Origin: Symbiodinium sp. CCMP2592
Lineage: Eukaryota > Sar > Dinophyceae > Suessiales > Symbiodiniaceae
DNA length: 64,000 nucleotides
Reading direction: 5' to 3'
Assembly (NCBI GenBank): GCA_905221615.1
Contig: CAJNDT010005913.1
Location: 2,480,001 to 2,544,000 of the forward strand
Part shown: in pieces, positions 62,497 to 64,000 of the stretch
How positions within the stretch are numbered: the stretch's first letter is position 1
How the letters are laid out: every line of letters starts with the position of its first letter
The notes under the pieces: generated by a model
The model's database searches: none
What the model was told of the DNA's origin: nothing
The model's input: only the letters and a program-made list of their open reading frames with translations
Position numbers and translations under genes: made by a program

Positions 62497-63707
62497 TGGA
62501 ATCCACAACAGATCCAATCCGTAAAGAGGATCCGATCAAGATTCTCCATTTCCTCCCCGCGATGAGACTCGAAGACGGCGGGGTCGTCAAAGCCGTCCTC
62601 GATCTCTGCACCATGGCGCAGGACCATCACCAGGTCGGACTCGCAACCTTTGACGATTCAGGTGTCCCAGCCGCGTGGAAAGACCCCAACACGCAAACAA
62701 CGCGAGTGCACCTCATCGAAGGTTCTCCAAATCGTGGGATGAAACCAAACCCTCAACAACTCCAGCAGCTCGAACAGCTTATCAAACAATACGATGTCGT
62801 CCACCTCCACACGATGTGGACTCAAGCAAACCCCCAGCTCGTCAATCTCTGCACCAAACTCAACACCCCCTACCTCCTCAGTGTCCACGGCATGCTCGAT
62901 GATTGGTGCATGTCCCAGCGCAAACTCAAAAAAATCCTCTACATGAAAACCGCAGCACGCAATCTCCTGCGCGACGCTGCTGTGATCCACTGCACCGCGC
63001 AAGCGGAACTCGACCAAGCCTCCGCCTGGTTCGATCCAAGGAAAGGCCGAGTCGTCCCGCTCCCATTCGATCTGAGCGAGTACGAGAACATGCCGAGCGA
63101 AGACCTCGCGTACAACGCGTTCGATCAGCTCGACCGATCCAAACCCAAAGTCCTCTTCCTCAGCAGAATCCACTACAAAAAAGGCGTCGATCGTCTCATC
63201 AAAGCATCCGCGATCCTCCAACAACAAGGCGTCGATCACCAACTCGTCATCGCGGGAACAGGTGACGAGGACTATGTCCAACAAATGAAAGAACTCGCTG
63301 TGCAGGAAGGGACTCAGGCGCACACCTACTTCCTCGGATTCGCATCGGGACAGGAGAAGATCGCGCTGCTCGGAGCGTGCGAGACATTCGCACTCCCAAC
63401 AAGCCAGGAAAACTTCGGATTCGTATTCTTCGAGTCCCTCGCCGCTGGGACTTTCGTCGTCACCACCAAAGGCACAGACACTTGGCCCGAGATCGAGAGC
63501 TCCCAAGCCGGCGCGATCGTGGACAACACTCCGGAAGCATTCGCTCAGAAACTCAAAGAAGTCCTCTCCGATCCGGAGACCTACAACGCGCGAGCACAAC
63601 AAGGAAGGGAATGGGCATTCAAAGAAATGAGCATGCCCAGCACCCAAGCGAAATACACAGATCTTTACCGCTCCATCGTCGCTGATGCGAAAGGATCCAA
63701 ACGATGA
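62496..63707 (+). CDS. GT4-family glycosyltransferase
   Basis: 403 residues. ATG 62496 shares a base with the preceding stop (TAATG). N-terminal IKILHFLPAMRLEDGGVVKAVLD, VVHLHTMWTQANPQ, SVHGMLDDWC (the HGM-type acceptor site). C-terminal KVLFLSRIHYKKGVDRLI and the E-x7-E region LPTSQENFGFVFFESLAAGTFVV. It sits in a chain of ATGA/TAATG overlaps, so the genes of this operon are strictly coupled. Confidence 0.85.
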   Translation: MESTTDPIRKEDPIKILHFLPAMRLEDGGVVKAVLDLCTMAQDHHQVGLATFDDSGVPAAWKDPNTQTTRVHLIEGSPNRGMKPNPQQLQQLEQLIKQYDVVHLHTMWTQANPQLVNLCTKLNTPYLLSVHGMLDDWCMSQRKLKKILYMKTAARNLLRDAAVIHCTAQAELDQASAWFDPRKGRVVPLPFDLSEYENMPSEDLAYNAFDQLDRSKPKVLFLSRIHYKKGVDRLIKASAILQQQGVDHQLVIAGTGDEDYVQQMKELAVQEGTQAHTYFLGFASGQEKIALLGACETFALPTSQENFGFVFFESLAAGTFVVTTKGTDTWPEIESSQAGAIVDNTPEAFAQKLKEVLSDPETYNARAQQGREWAFKEMSMPSTQAKYTDLYRSIVADAKGSKR

Positions 63708-64000
63708 GCGCCGATCCAAACAAGCCAAAAGACCAGAAACCCAAGGTCGCCGTGGTCTACCAGTACTTCGCGCACTACAGACAGCCCATCATCACCGAAC
63801 TCATCAAGAGCCCGAACTATCACTACGAGTTCCTAGGAAACGATGACGATTTCGGTGCCGGGATCAAACTCGCGACTGATTTCGCGGACGATCGTTTCGT
63901 TCTGACCAAATGCTTCAAACGCAAGCGTTTCTTCCTCCAGTTCAAGCCGGTCTTCAGCGCCCTGGGATTCCGCTACAAAGCTCTCATCCTGCTCGGAAAC
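63704..64000 (+). CDS. probable glycosyltransferase, 3' end outside window
   Basis: 99 codons, continuing past the right edge. ATG 63704 overlaps the preceding stop by four bases (ATGA). After a Lys/Pro-rich head, KVAVVYQYFAHYRQPIITEL is the opening of many GT-B glycosyltransferases, followed by HYEFLGNDDDFGAGIKL. The rest, including the catalytic domain, is not visible. Confidence 0.6.
   Translation, partial: MSADPNKPKDQKPKVAVVYQYFAHYRQPIITELIKSPNYHYEFLGNDDDFGAGIKLATDFADDRFVLTKCFKRKRFFLQFKPVFSALGFRYKALILLGN

Noticed and set aside
1..64000. tRNA or rRNA genes
   Set aside because: I looked for GTTCRANNC with matching arms in the gene-free gaps and found none I can fold into a cloverleaf.
1..64000. 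CRISPR arrays, insertion sequences, prophage
   Set aside because: No regularly spaced repeats, transposase, integrase or terminal inverted repeats are visible. The only repeats are short inverted repeats at promoters and terminators.

Overview
The window looks like chromosomal backbone of a free-living, probably marine planctomycete of the class Phycisphaerae. Four things support this. It has a diderm envelope set (bamA, a Skp/OmpH chaperone, lpxD, lpxC). Two secreted proteins end in the short 'VPAP...GLAxxRRRR' type PEP-CTERM sorting tail usual in Phycisphaerae. An exosortase-type polysaccharide deacetylase sits at the head of an exopolysaccharide locus. Several large exported proteins match no named family. 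G+C is moderately high, and most flanking blocks I counted by hand were 60-70%. I see no IS element, prophage, CRISPR array, tRNA or rRNA.

Layout: 1-5.1 kb, outer-membrane and lipid A genes. 5.1-7 kb, rplM-rpsI. 7.2-13.9 kb, a CPBP protease, two tandem VTT-domain proteins, an RNase Z-like hydrolase, pyrE and an unknown exported protein. 14-17.4 kb, lysS, an Rrf2 regulator and a MoxR ATPase. 17.7-20.6 kb, an ECF sigma / anti-sigma / PDZ envelope-stress-like cluster. 20.7-26.1 kb, tatC, tadA, a candidate oriC beside dnaA, a fused Sua5-like/low-molecular-weight phosphatase gene and rpiB. 26.1-35.8 kb, a 1420-residue double PQQ-propeller protein, small membrane proteins and lipoproteins, a Nif3-like protein, ispE and flgM. 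36-41.6 kb, a flagellin-glycosylation-like block: a three-part MAF glycosyltransferase, a CMP-sugar synthetase and a nonulosonate synthase. 41.6-45.6 kb, HIT, CBS, a candidate small RNA, a glycosyltransferase, a GNAT and a PEP-CTERM protein. 45.7-51.7 kb, a sulfate activation and import island (cysN, cysD, cysC, cysQ, permease). 51.9-55.3 kb, an epimerase, a second PEP-CTERM protein and an unknown HTH-like protein. 55.3-64 kb, two divergent exopolysaccharide operons that run off the right edge.

How the genes may work together (inference): bamA/skp/lpxD/lpxC build the outer membrane. The sigma/anti-sigma/PDZ group may sense envelope state. The NeuA/NeuB-like pair would make a CMP-activated sialic-like sugar for the MAF enzyme, with flgM nearby as an independent sign of flagella. 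The cys island makes PAPS and recycles PAP but carries no reductase, so it may feed sulfation of the surface glycans made by the 55-64 kb locus.

A recurring regulatory theme is a -10-like hexamer (TATAAT, TATAAC, TACCAT, TACGCT and similar) 5-7 bases before a start codon with no Shine-Dalgarno sequence. I see it at ten genes, which suggests many leaderless mRNAs. The most unusual protein-level items are the degenerate Sua5 domain fused to a predicted protein-arginine phosphatase, the MAF fusion whose C-terminal part looks like a radical-SAM fold without its cysteines, and a low-G+C mosaic patch inside neuB.
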